This document shows, piece by piece, positions 45,650 through 55,785 of a DNA stretch of 64,000 nt. Within the stretch, counting starts at the first letter, position 1. Every line of letters begins with the position of its first letter. This DNA comes from Asticcacaulis sp. Lineage in GTDB: Bacteria > Pseudomonadota > Alphaproteobacteria > Caulobacterales > Caulobacteraceae. The translations under genes and the position numbers were made by a program. Below the pieces are notes generated by a model that did not search any database, had not been told where the DNA came from, and saw only the letters and a list, made by a program, of their open reading frames with translations. The DNA lies in the NCBI GenBank assembly GCA_024707255.1, contig JANQAC010000002.1:738001-802000 (forward strand). The letters run 5' to 3'.

Positions 45650-48569
45650 ATGCGACTCAAAACATTAGGCTTGGCCGTCTCAGCTTTGGCGCTTGTTGCC
45701 TCCGCTGGTCTGGCGGAAACGCCGACCGGTCTCGATGGCCGCGGCCATATGGTGGAGGTCGCAAATGTGAATGCCGCCGGTTTTGACCTGGTCCGACTGA
45801 AGAATGGCGTACAGTTCCGAGTCGGCGGCATGACCAAGAGCGTCATCTTCTATTCGCCGACCACTGTGCGCGTGAACACCAACCTAGGTGAAAACTACTG
45901 GACGCAGCCGAGCATTGTCGTCACCGACACGCCGGACGACATCGATTTCAAGATCAGCCGGTCCGGCGGCACGGCGTCGATACGTGCTGACCGGCTGCAA
46001 ATCGATATTGATACCGCCACGGGCGCCCTGACGTTCAAAGGGCCGGATGGTCACATATTCACGCGCGAGGACGCCGCTCATCCGCAAATGGTCGAGAAGA
46101 AGGCCATCTCTAACGCGCCGACCTATGAGGTCAGCAACAGTTTCACCCTCAAGCCGGATGAGGGCATCTACGGTTTCGGTTTCGTCGATCAGGGCAATCT
46201 GAACCGGCGCAACCAGGATTTGCTGCTGGTCCAGACCAATGTCGGGATCGTCATTCCGGTCATGGTCTCCAGCGAAAAAATATGGCATTCTGTGGGACAC
46301 CTATTCCCAGATGCGGTTCAAGGATGACGCCGGGAAGGCTACGCTGTGGGCGGAAAGCGCGCCGGGCGGCGTCGATTATTACTTCATGGCCGGCAATTCG
46401 CTGGATGAGGTGGTGGCTGATTATCGCGGCCTGACGGGGGATGCCCCGATGTTTCCGAAACAGGCGTTCGGCCTTTTCATGAGCAAGGAGCGCTACCCGG
46501 ATCAGAAGCGGCTTGTCGAAGTCGCCAACACCTTCCGCAAAGAACAGTTCCCGCTCGATTATATCGTTCAGGACTGGCAATACTGGGGCAGCGACACCGA
46601 CGGCACCTGGAGCGGCATGATCTGGAACCCGGAGCGCTACCCCGACCCGGAGGGCATGACCCGTGAGATACATGACCTGCACATGAAGCTGATGGTGTCG
46701 ATCTGGCCGTCGATCGGCAACGATACCGACCTTGCCCATGAACTCGACGCGCACAATCTGCGCTTTACGCCGCTGCACTGGATTTCAAAGAAGGCGAGGG
46801 TCTACGACGCCTATAGTCCGCTCGGCCGGCAGATATATTTCAAATATATCAAGAAGGGACTGCTGGATAAGGGCGTGGACGCTTTGTGGATGGACGGCAC
46901 CGAGGTCGAAGTCGGCTCTGCCGCCTGGGATGCGCAGGAAAATATCCGCGACATCAAGGGACTGGGCGTGAACGCCATGGGTGATTTCACCCGCTATCTC
47001 AATCCCTATTCGCTGATGACGACCCAAGGAACCTATGACGGCGAACGCGCGACCAGCGATCAGCGCGTCTTTACCTTGACGCGCTCCGCCTGGGCCGGCG
47101 CCCAGCGCACGGCGGCGGCCTCGTGGTCGGGCGACATCTTCGCCAACTGGAAGACCTTCCGCGAGCAGATCAGCGGTGGCGTCAATGTGACCATTACCGG
47201 CAATCCTTACTGGACTCAGGACACGGGCGGTTTCTTTGTCAATGAATTCCCCGGCGGCGAGCGCAATCCGGCCTATCAGGAACTGTTCGCCCGTTGGTTC
47301 CAGTTTGCCGCCTTCAATCCAATCATGCGCGTCCACGGCACCAGCATCGAGCGCGAACCCTACATCTTCAAAGACCTGAACCCGGAGATGTACCAGTCGC
47401 TGCTGGATACTGTACATCTGCGTTACCGGCTGCTGCCTTATATCTACAGCGAAGCCTGGCAGGTCACCGCCAACCGCTCGACCCTTATGCGCGCCCTGCC
47501 GATGGACTTTCCGGACGACAAGGCGACGCATGACATCGACGACGCCTTCATGTTCGGGCCGTCTTTCCTGGTCCACCCGGTCACGCGGGCGATGTACCAT
47601 GTGCAGGATCCACCGGCCGAGACGATTCCCGCCAGTGCGCTCCACACTGCCGATGGCAAGGCCGGACTGGCCGGGCAATATTTTGCCGGTGTCAATTTCG
47701 ACACCCCGAAAGGCCAGGTCGTCGATGCGACCCTGGACGCCCGCTGGCCTGGACCGCCGTTGGCCGAAATTCCGGCCGGCCTGGAGAGCCTGAATAACTT
47801 CTCCGCCCGCTGGGAAGGCTTTGTCACCGCGCCGGAAGACGGCACATATGAAATCGGCCTGGAGGGCGACGACGGCTATCGTCTCTTCCTTGACGGCAAA
47901 CTGGTCGTGGAAGACTGGTCCCAGGGCGCCAAACGCTACAAGGGGGCAAATGTCACCCTGCACAAGGGGCAGCAGGTCGCGGTAAAGATCGAGTATTTCC
48001 AGGGCGGCGGCGAGCGAAGCCTGCGCCTGGCGTGGCGTACGCCCTCCGAACTTCGCGCCCTGAAAGCAAACACGCCCGCGATCAATACCCGTGTCGAAAC
48101 CTACCTGCCACAGGACGCCAACTGGTACGATTTCTGGACGAATGAAGCCCTCAGGGGCGGGCAGACCGTATCAACGGATGCGCCGCTCGATCGCTTCCCG
48201 CTGTATGTCCGGGCGGGGTCGATCGTGCCTATGGGGCCAGTCGTTCAGTACGCCACTGAAAACCCCGGAGCGCCCTATGAGCTGAGGATCTATCCGGGCG
48301 CCGATGCCAGCTTCACCCTTTATGAAGATGACAATGAAACCTACGCCTACGAGAAGGGCGCGCGGGCAACGGTTGATATCCATTGGGATGACAAAGCCAG
48401 GACACTGGTGTTCGGAAAACGTCAGGGCACTTTTCCGGGTCTGGTTCAGTCGCGCACCTTTAACGTCGTAATCGCCGCGCCAGGCAATGCCACCGGCATA
48501 AGCGAAGCCAGTCCGGTAAAAACCGTCAGCTATAATGGGGACAAGTTGACGCTTCAGTTTTCCGAATAG
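45650..48569 (+). CDS. Secreted GH31 alpha-xylosidase with PA14 domain, one frame break
   Basis: A signal peptide ends at GLAE. The N-terminal galactose-mutarotase-like domain is followed by the barrel: FGLFMSKERYPDQKRLVEVA, the nucleophile Asp in VDALWMDGTEVEVG and the acid/base Asp in AAASWSGDIFANW. The WMDGTE variant is typical of alpha-xylosidases. A PA14 module (GLAGQYFAGVNFDTPKGQVV to YFQGGGERSLRLAWRTP) is inserted in the C-terminal beta region, as in some xyloglucan-specific enzymes. The frame breaks at an A6 run (46275-46280), where five A would restore VSSEKYGILWDTYSQMRF. The restored length is about 972 residues. It removes alpha-1,6-xylose from xyloglucan oligosaccharides. Confidence 0.92.
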
Positions 48570-48655
48570 CGGGAGTGACTCTTGGCCGGCGCGCATAAAA
48601 CTATATCCTAAAGACGCTTCGCTTCAGGCAATGCGCGGCTTGCTCCTGGACTGCG

Positions 48656-48694
48656 GGAAAAGGAATGCCGGTGGCCTGACGACCGGCATTCCTT
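48656..48694. terminator. Convergent terminator between GH31 and the EF-hand gene
   Basis: A 13-bp perfect stem (48660-48672 with 48682-48694, GGAATGCCGGT as its core) has a nine-base loop. On the minus strand it is followed by TTTT. It probably ends the EF-hand transcript and the hydrolase operon from the other side. Confidence 0.75.
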
Positions 48695-48736
48695 CTCGTC
48701 AGCAGCCGGGACGGTCCGGCTGGCTGTTGACCTTAT

Positions 48737-49066
48737 CTATTTGCCGGCTTGAGAGGCGGCGTAGCCGCGCAGGGACGTCATCAGGCTGGTCATGGTCGAG
48801 ACAAAGGCATCTTTCGACACACTGCCTGTATTTTTCGGATCGAGAGCGGACCAGGTCTTGTCGAAACCATAGGCTTTGAAATTCACCGGCGGGCTGAGGG
48901 TCTGGAAAGCTGTCTGCAACTGCGGCCTGGTGATGGTGCCGCTATTCTGGGTGTCGATCTTGGCGAAGAGGTCGGACATGCGTTTGGCCGGCGGCATGGG
49001 CGCGCTGGCGCCGGTCATGGCCCAAGCTGACGATATACCGGCGGGACCGGAAACAGAAGACGTCAT
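48737..49066 (-). CDS. Small EF-hand domain protein
   Basis: The protein has 109 residues from the ATG at 49066, supported by AAGGAT upstream; an in-frame ATG 48 bases earlier lacks support. Two EF-hand-like helices-loops are seen: LFAKIDTQNSGTITRPQL and TWSALDPKNTGSVSKDAF. Each loop starts with Asp and has Gly at the turn, but several ligand positions are Asn, Thr or Ser, so calcium affinity may be low. The N-terminal Ala/Pro stretch is not a clear signal peptide. The C-terminus (SLRGYAASQAGK) is helical. Function is unknown; it is divergent from the ECF sigma gene. Confidence 0.75.
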   Translation of the reverse strand: MTSSVSGPAGISSAWAMTGASAPMPPAKRMSDLFAKIDTQNSGTITRPQLQTAFQTLSPPVNFKAYGFDKTWSALDPKNTGSVSKDAFVSTMTSLMTSLRGYAASQAGK

Positions 49067-49246
49067 TACTATCCTTTTAGGTCTGAAATCAGGACTGGCC
49101 ACGGCCGGTATCAACGGCGCTGATGTATGGACACCGCCCGCGTCGTAATGTCGTAAAGCGTTCGGTGGTTTTTTTCAAAGCCTCCGGCGGGGCCGGGACG
49201 AGCCACATTTTGACCCTTTTTCAAGGCCAAGCGATACAATTGCAAT

Positions 49247-49795
49247 GTGTCTAATGGTTCGCCGGGCTCGATGACTTCGCCTTTACTCAGCGCCTATCTG
49301 GAAAAGCGGACCCTGCTGGTGCGTTATTTCACGGCGCGTACCCGTGACGCCGGCGTAGCGGAAGACATCGTGCAGGAACTCTATCTGAAGATCGCCGCCC
49401 AGCCGGATGATTACAGCGTCGATAATCCCTCCGCCTTCCTGTTTCGCGCCGCCAATAATATCTGGTTGAACCGCCTGCGCGGCGAAGGGCGCGATCGGCG
49501 CCGTAATGGCGAATGGCACGACACGGTGCGTCAATCGATCGGCGAAGATGTCATTGTCGATGAGCCCGATGCCGAGGTCCGCCTGGTGGCGCGTCAGCAA
49601 CTGGCCCTGGTCATGAAGGGGGTCGAGGCCCTGCCTGAGCGGACGCGTGATATTTTTCGCCTGCACAGGTTTGAGGAGCTTAATCAGGCGCAGGTGGCGC
49701 AAAAGCTCGGCGTGTCGAAAAGCACGGTTGAAAAGCATCTGTGCGCAGCGCTGAAATCGCTTATGGCCCTGGCGCGCGCTGGCCCCGGCCCCTGA
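49247..49795 (+). CDS. ECF-type RNA polymerase sigma factor (FecI-like)
   Basis: The 182-residue protein has sigma region 2 (VAEDIVQELYLKIAAQ, NPSAFLFRAANNIWLNRLRG) and sigma region 4 with a helix-turn-helix (LPERTRDIFRLHRFEELNQA, VAQKLGVSKSTVEKHL). The start given is the GTG at 49247; the ATG at 49271 is an alternative, and neither has a strong ribosome-binding site. It is followed 130 bases later by a FecR-like anti-sigma regulator and then a TonB receptor with an N-terminal signalling domain. This is the classical surface-signalling layout. The target promoter is probably upstream of the receptor. Confidence 0.9.
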   Translation: MSNGSPGSMTSPLLSAYLEKRTLLVRYFTARTRDAGVAEDIVQELYLKIAAQPDDYSVDNPSAFLFRAANNIWLNRLRGEGRDRRRNGEWHDTVRQSIGEDVIVDEPDAEVRLVARQQLALVMKGVEALPERTRDIFRLHRFEELNQAQVAQKLGVSKSTVEKHLCAALKSLMALARAGPGP

Positions 49796-49925
49796 GGACG
49801 CCCCAAATTCGCCACGATGATGCAAATATTTCGCAGAAAATCGCCCAGGCCTGTACGATGATCCCCTCGCGGCGGTGTCGTTATGACAGGTACACACAAG
49901 ACCGCAGCCGGAACCAGACTAAACC

Positions 49926-50914
49926 ATGTCGAACGACGCTATCAGGACGCAGACGCTTCAGGACCAGGCCATTGCCTGGGTTGTGCGCGCGCACGCCTCC
50001 GATATGTCGGATGACGATATTATCGCTCTGAGCGAATGGCTGGAGGCCGACCCGGCACATCTGGCGGCCTATGACGCCGCCGAACGCGTCTGGATCGGTG
50101 AGGCGCCGGCGGCTGAAACGGCAACCGTAGTTGATCTGGCCTCAGCACGCGCCGGGAAAATCAAAAAGCCGGCCGCGCCGTCGCGCCGCCTGTGGCTGAT
50201 CGCCGGCGGCATGGCTGCGGGGCTGGCGGCTCTGGCCCTGCTTCCCGGTCTGTGGAAGGCGCAGGCGCCGCTGATCTATGAGACGGCGACCGGCCAGACG
50301 CGCGAAGTCGCTCTTGATGACGGCACCAGACTGCATCTCAACAGCGCCACGCGTCTTGAGGTGCGTTATGCGCGCAAGCGCCGGGATATTGTGCTCGACA
50401 GGGGGAGGTCGCGCTTGATGTGGCCCATGATGCAGATCGGCCATTGAGCGTTCATGCGGGCGATGAGGTACTGCGCGATGTCGGCACGGTGTTCGATGTG
50501 CTGCGGCATGATGGCACGGTCACGGTGACCGTCAATAGCGGGGCGGTGGCAATGCTCCGGGCGGGGGAAACGTCAAAAGCCCTTGCATCCGAAAGGGTTT
50601 TGCACGCCGGCGATCAGGCTGTCATCGATGAGACAACAGGCCGGGCGCAGCGCTCAAAGATCATGGTGGGGCCGGGCTTCGACTGGCAGCGCGGACAGGC
50701 GGTTTACCGCAACCGCTCTTTGGCCTATGTGGTCAGTGACCTCAATCGCTATTTCGACAAACCGATTGAGGTTGACGGCGAAACAGGCAAACTGAACGTC
50801 ACGGCTGTACTCACCCTCGATTCGGAGGCTTCGGTTGTTCGCCACCTGCAAGATTTCCTGCCGGTCGAGGCTGCCGAGAGCGACAAGGCGATTACCCTGC
50901 GCCGGAAGCCTTAG
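49926..50914 (+). CDS. FecR family anti-sigma/transmembrane signal protein, one frame break
   Basis: The N-terminal cytoplasmic domain (QDQAIAWVVRAHASDMSDDD, ALSEWLEADPAHLAAYDAAE) is the DUF4880 part that binds the sigma factor. A single transmembrane helix follows (LWLIAGGMAAGLAALALL), then the periplasmic FecR domain (YETATGQTREVALDDGTRLH) and a secretin-like C-terminus (SLAYVVSDLNRYFDKPIEVD). The frame breaks at a G5 run (50401-50405). Six G would restore RGEVALDVAHDADRPLSVHA, giving 329 residues. It relays the ligand-bound receptor signal to the sigma factor. The receptor gene overlaps its 3' end. Confidence 0.88.
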
Positions 50915-53270
50915 CCTTGTGAGCTTTGGCGCACTGATGCTGGCGGCGCCGGCTCTGGCCACGCAGACAGTCCCCATAGATATTCCCGCCGAGCCTCTGG
51001 CGCAGGCCGTGGCCGATCTGGCCCGCCAGACCGGCAGCAATATCGGCGGTGTCGATCCCGCCCGGTGCGCTGCGCCGCTGCGGGCCATCCGCGGTGCCAT
51101 GACCGCACGGACCGCGCTCGACCGGCTGCTGCGCGGCAGCCATTGCCGGTTCGATCAGCCGGATGACAATACCTTCGTGCTGAAACTGCGTCCGCGCCCG
51201 GTTCTGCGCCTGCCGCGTCCCGAACCGACGCCGGCGGAAGTGCCCACCGAGGTTATGGTGACCGCGAACCGCCGGCTTCAGAACGCCGCCACGGCCGCCT
51301 CGGCGATCAGCGTCATCGGCGCCGATGCCCTGACGCGACGGGGCGGTGACTTGTCCGATGTCGCCGCACAGGCGGCCGGATTGACCCTGACCAATCTGGG
51401 GCCCGGCCGCAACAAGATCCTGCTGCGCGGCCTGTCGGACGGTGTGTTCACTGGCCGCACGCAGTCCAGTGTCGGGCTTTATCTCGATGATGCACCGATC
51501 ACATATAATGCGCCCGATCCTGACCTGCTGCTCGTCGACATGGCGCGGATCGAGGTGCTGAAAGGGCCGCAAGGCGCGCTTTATGGCGAGGGCTCGATTT
51601 CCGGCGTGGTGCGTCTGGTGACGCGGACGCCCGATCTGAGCCGGTTTGGCGGCAGTTTCAGCGCCGGCGTCGGTTTGAGTGATCAGGCCGCCGCTTCCAG
51701 CCGCTGGGACAGCGTTCTCAACCTGCCCCTCATCAAAGATCGTCTCGGTGTCCGCGTCGTGGCCTACAGCGACGAGGCGGGCGGCTATATCCGCGATCTC
51801 TCGACCGGTCAAAGCCACATCAACAGCGTTCAGCGCTTTGGATCGCGGTTTTCGGCGCTTTGGCGCGTCAATGCCGATTGGTCCGTGTCCGCATCGCAGG
51901 CCACCCAGCATATCAATGCGAAGGACAGCCAGTACGTCTCCGGCAATCTCGGCACCTATGCGCGTGACCTGACCATACGCGAACCGCACGACAACGATTT
52001 CAGCCAGGCATCATTCGGCTTGCAGGGGCGCACCGGACTGGGCACATTGAAGCTGTCGCTCAATCATCTCCATCATCATCTCGACAGCCGCTTTGACGCC
52101 TCGCCGCTGGCGGGGCAATATGGCCTGCCGGCGACGACAGGACTGATCTATGACCAGGCCCAGGCAGTGGAACTGACGACGCGCGAACTGACCCTGGTGT
52201 CGCCGTCAAACCAGCGCCTGCGCTGGCTGGCAGGGGTATTTTCCGCCCAAAGTACCGAGCGCCTGACACCGCGTCTGACCGAACCGGGTACGCGCCGCCC
52301 GCTTTACAGTGAGCGGCGCCACGACCGTATTACCACCCTGGCGGCGTTTGGCGAGCTGAGTTACGACCTGACGCCGCACTGGACGGCGGTGATGGGCCTG
52401 CGCCAGACCGACACCCGGCATGATCTTGACAGCCGTATCGATACCGAAACCGTCAGCGGCGATCATGATGAACAGATAATCGATCACGCCTCAACGGTAC
52501 GCCTGTCGCATCAGGTGACCCTGCGTTACCGGCCGAACGATACGGCGACCTATTATCTTCAGTCTGGCGAAGGCTATCGCGGCGGTGGCTTCAATACCAC
52601 GCACCTCTACGGCACACCGGCCATCCCCGCGCGATATGCTGGCGATGAGCTGAATGCCTATGAGCTAGGTGCCAAGCTGCGGTTTCCAGCTGTGAACCTG
52701 CGGCTTGATATGGTGCTGTTCAAGGCCTATTGGCGCGATCTGCAAAGCGACCAGTTGCAGGCGGATGGCCTGCCGGTCACCGTCAATATCGGCAATGGCG
52801 TCAATACCGGCCTTGAGGTTGAAGCGACATGGACACCTATGCAGGCCCTGACGCTGAAGGCGGCTGGCCTCATCAACGAGCCGCGCCTGACCCGGCCAAA
52901 TCCGGACTTCGTCACCAATGAGGATTCCGGACTGCCCTATATCGCCCGGCAGAGTGTCAACCTGTCGGCGGACTGGCAGCGGACACTTGGCGGGGCGGTG
53001 TGGCATACCGGCGCCGATCTGACTTGGCGCGGTCGCTCGCATCTGAATTTCGGGCCGCTGCAAAATATTGAAATGGGCGGCTATGCCGAACTGGGCCTTT
53101 ATACCAGCCTGGAGGCGGACACGATGCGCTTAAACCTGCGACTGGAGAATGCGCTGGGCGCCGATGGCAACAGCTTCGCCTATGGCAATCCGTTCAGTCT
53201 GGGGCTGACGCCGCAACAGACACCGCCACGTCCGCGCACCCTGTGGATCAGCCTGTCGCGGGACTTCTGA
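50835..53270 (+). CDS. FecA-like TonB-dependent receptor with STN signalling domain
   Basis: The STN domain is TVPIDIPAEPLAQAVADLAR with ALDRLLRGSHCRF. The TonB/plug region begins EVMVTANRRLQNAATAASAI and includes NKILLRGLSDGVF and MARIEVLKGPQGALYGEGSI. The barrel ends in Phe (LWISLSRDF). The start is uncertain. GTG at 50919 gives a signal peptide with no basic N-region (SFGALMLAAPALA). TTG at 50835, inside the FecR gene, gives a complete one (RATRRLPCAGSLSLVSFGAL), and is used here. The substrate is probably a siderophore or other scarce nutrient; GPQGALYGEGSISG is the iron-receptor-like plug signature. It completes the sigma/FecR/receptor set. Confidence 0.87.
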   Translation: MFATCKISCRSRLPRATRRLPCAGSLSLVSFGALMLAAPALATQTVPIDIPAEPLAQAVADLARQTGSNIGGVDPARCAAPLRAIRGAMTARTALDRLLRGSHCRFDQPDDNTFVLKLRPRPVLRLPRPEPTPAEVPTEVMVTANRRLQNAATAASAISVIGADALTRRGGDLSDVAAQAAGLTLTNLGPGRNKILLRGLSDGVFTGRTQSSVGLYLDDAPITYNAPDPDLLLVDMARIEVLKGPQGALYGEGSISGVVRLVTRTPDLSRFGGSFSAGVGLSDQAAASSRWDSVLNLPLIKDRLGVRVVAYSDEAGGYIRDLSTGQSHINSVQRFGSRFSALWRVNADWSVSASQATQHINAKDSQYVSGNLGTYARDLTIREPHDNDFSQASFGLQGRTGLGTLKLSLNHLHHHLDSRFDASPLAGQYGLPATTGLIYDQAQAVELTTRELTLVSPSNQRLRWLAGVFSAQSTERLTPRLTEPGTRRPLYSERRHDRITTLAAFGELSYDLTPHWTAVMGLRQTDTRHDLDSRIDTETVSGDHDEQIIDHASTVRLSHQVTLRYRPNDTATYYLQSGEGYRGGGFNTTHLYGTPAIPARYAGDELNAYELGAKLRFPAVNLRLDMVLFKAYWRDLQSDQLQADGLPVTVNIGNGVNTGLEVEATWTPMQALTLKAAGLINEPRLTRPNPDFVTNEDSGLPYIARQSVNLSADWQRTLGGAVWHTGADLTWRGRSHLNFGPLQNIEMGGYAELGLYTSLEADTMRLNLRLENALGADGNSFAYGNPFSLGLTPQQTPPRPRTLWISLSRDF

Positions 53271-53472
53271 CAAAGCCTCCGTAATTCCATGACACCGCTA
53301 CTGGCCTGACCTCGTAACGCGCACGTTTAAGTGATGTTGCTTTCCTGTCAACTCATTGAAATTTAAACGGTTGTTAAGGGTGCTGGCGCATCTTTCAACT
53401 GTGGCAAATCCATTTGCCGCAGGGCCTTGGCCCTTGTTTTCAGGGTAAAGAATTTACCGAAAGGATATCCAG

Positions 53473-53670
53473 ATGACCTCTATTAGTGCGGTTGGCGCCT
53501 ATAGCCCGACACCCGCGTCGCAACCCGTCGCGCGTGTCGATCCCGATCATGACGGCGACAATGACGCCGGCAAGTCGAAAGCCGCCGAAGCCGCCGAAAC
53601 CTCGCGCGGCCCAGCCACCACCGTGACCTTGTCGCCACAGGCGAAGGCCATGATGGCAAGTCAGGGCTAA
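53473..53670 (+). CDS. Small acidic protein of unknown function
   Basis: The protein has 65 residues; AAGGATATCC upstream of the ATG is a good ribosome-binding site. The Asp-rich stretch DPDHDGDNDAGK resembles a calcium-binding loop. The C-terminus ATTVTLSPQAKAMMASQG resembles the short helix found at the end of small Caulobacterales proteins. No signal peptide is seen. It is free-standing between the receptor and the convergent DsbD operon, with its own upstream gap of 200 bases. No function can be assigned. Confidence 0.6.
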   Translation: MTSISAVGAYSPTPASQPVARVDPDHDGDNDAGKSKAAEAAETSRGPATTVTLSPQAKAMMASQG

Positions 53671-53697
53671 ACGTAAAAGCAAGCGTTGCGTAACCGG

Positions 53698-53724
53698 TAT
53701 CGAGGGCGGTCTGACCCCTCGATA
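53698..53724. terminator. Convergent hairpin between the small protein and DsbD
   Basis: TATCGAGGG (53698-53706) pairs with CCCTCGATA (53716-53724) over a nine-base loop. It is placed between convergent stop codons. No strong T-run is present on either side. Confidence 0.55.
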
Positions 53725-53732
53725 TGGGCGCC

Positions 53733-55785
53733 TTATCGGCCAGCCTGCACAGCCTTTATCACGGTGTCAGGCGTCAACAGTTGCGGCAGGATCACTGGCT
53801 GGGCCTGACCTGGACCGTAATAGACATACAGCGGCACGCCTGACCGGCCATTCTGCGTCAGATAGCGCGTGATTTCGGCATCGCGGTGCGTCCAGTCCCC
53901 CACCATATAGGCCACATTCTGCGCCTTCAGCACCGATTGTACGCGCGTGTCCGCCAGGGCGACGTGCTCATTGACCTTGCAGGTCAGGCACCAGGCCGCG
54001 GTCATGTCGACCAGAACCGGCTGCCCTTGCGCGCGCAGGACGTCGAGGCGGGCTTGCGAGAACGCGACCTCGCCCACAGTGGCGGCGGTGACCGGCGCGG
54101 CGGGCGTCTGCATGGCCGATCCGATGCCAAGGGCGAGGCCAATGATGACCGCTATGGCGCGCCACCCGTTCGGCAGTTTGCGGGCGATTGTCGCGGCGGC
54201 GACCAGCGCCATGCCGAGTGCCAGCAGGCCCAGTCCGGCCGAGCCGGCCTGTTGCCAGAAGACCCAGGCCATCCAGGCGGCGGCCAGGTACATGGGGATG
54301 GCCAGAATTTGGCGCAACCGATCCATCCACGGACCGGGGCGTGGCATGAGCCGCGCCAGTGACGGCATCCAGGTCAGGACGAAGGTCAGGGCCACGAAGG
54401 GCGCGGCAAAGCCCAGGCCCAGGGCCATGAAAATGGCGATTGACGCGAAACCGCCGCGCGCCAGCGCCACGCCGGTGGCCGTGGCCATGAAGGGCGCGCT
54501 GCACGGCGCGGCGACCATCACCGCCAGTACACCGGTCATGAAGGCGGCCAGATAGGGATGCCGGCCGATCGGCTGCGCGCGCGGCGGCGGCCTGTAATGA
54601 GCCGCCGATTTCAAACAGGCCGGAGAGATTGAGGCCGACCATCAACATCAGCAGGCTCAAGGCCGCGGTGACATAGGGTGACTGCAATTGAAAGCCCCAG
54701 CCGACCATGCCGCCGAGCGCCCGCGCCACATCGAGCAGGATCGAAAGGGAGACAAAGCTCAGGACGGCGCCGAGGCCATAGATCAGGGCTTCGCGCCGAG
54801 CCAGCCGGTGATCGTGGCCGGTGCGGGTCAGGGCCAGCAGTTTCATCGACAGGATGGGGAAGACGCACGGCATCAGGTTGAGCACAAGCCCGCCGAGGAA
54901 GGCCAGGAAGACCGCCAGGGCTATGCCGTCAGATCGCGGCGCGGCCGGTTTCGCAACGGGTGGTGCCGCCTCGTGCGCAAGGACGCGCACCGCTGCACCA
55001 TCGGCAAAGCGCACGACCAGCGGCGCCAGGGCGGGCAGGTCGGTACCGCTGGCCATTGGCAGGCTGACACTGGAGCCCTGCGGGGCGGTTGTCAGGGTTT
55101 GCGGGGCCGCGGGCGGAATCAGATCAGCGATTTCGCTGAAGACGTAGGCGCCGTCCGGATGGGAAAACCGTGTGCGTTGGGCGGGATTGCCCGGCAGCGA
55201 AAAGCGGATGTTGAGGGTGCCGGCCTCTCGGCTATAGGTGGCTGGCGCTTGGAGATCGACCGGCAGGGCGGCAGGCGTGGCGACGGGCGCCATTTGGGCG
55301 GATACACTCAGCCGTCCGGTCAGATCGAAGCTGACGGGCTCGCAGCTATCGCGGCAGACCAGGGAGTCAATATGCAGGGTGTAGGGGAGGTGGCTGCCGA
55401 TTTTCACATCCGGCGCCGCGCGCACATGCACATAGGCGGTGACCGGCTGGTCATAGCCATAGGTAACGACGCCGTCATAGGTCAGTTTTTGCGGCGTCGG
55501 CCACTGGGTGCGCACGAGGCTGACCTCAGGCGCGGCATTAAGGCTGATGTCGGTCGGCAGGCCCGTATCGCCGGGATTGATCCAGTAGGTATGCCAGGCT
55601 TTGTCAGGCGTCAGGGTCACGGCCAGCACGGTCTCGCCGCCGGGCGTGATAGCCGCCGGCGCGGCCTCCAGCGCGGCGGTCATGTGGCCGGAGCGCACGG
55701 CGGCCCATGACGGCGCCACAGACAGCAGGGCGGCCAGCGCCAAACTGACCAGGAGGTATTTTAAGCGGATCAACGAACGCACCAC
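53733..55785 (-). CDS. dsbD: Thiol:disulfide interchange protein DsbD, one frame break
   Basis: The N-terminal signal (RLKYLLVSLALAALLSVAPS) and periplasmic domain (AWHTYWINPGDTGLPTDISL, DSLVCRDSCEPVSFDLTG) are followed by the membrane core with its first Cys in GLVLNLMPCVFPILSMKLLA. After a frame break near 54575 the core continues (VMVAAPCSAPFMATATGVAL). It ends in a thioredoxin domain with the CxxC motif in DMTAAWCLTCKVNEHVA. It moves electrons from the cytoplasm to periplasmic thiol proteins. A GTG start at 55785 overlaps the ApbE stop by 16 bases. As the last gene of the operon it probably keeps the thioredoxin-like protein at 58251 or the DUF4266 cysteines reduced. Confidence 0.9.
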
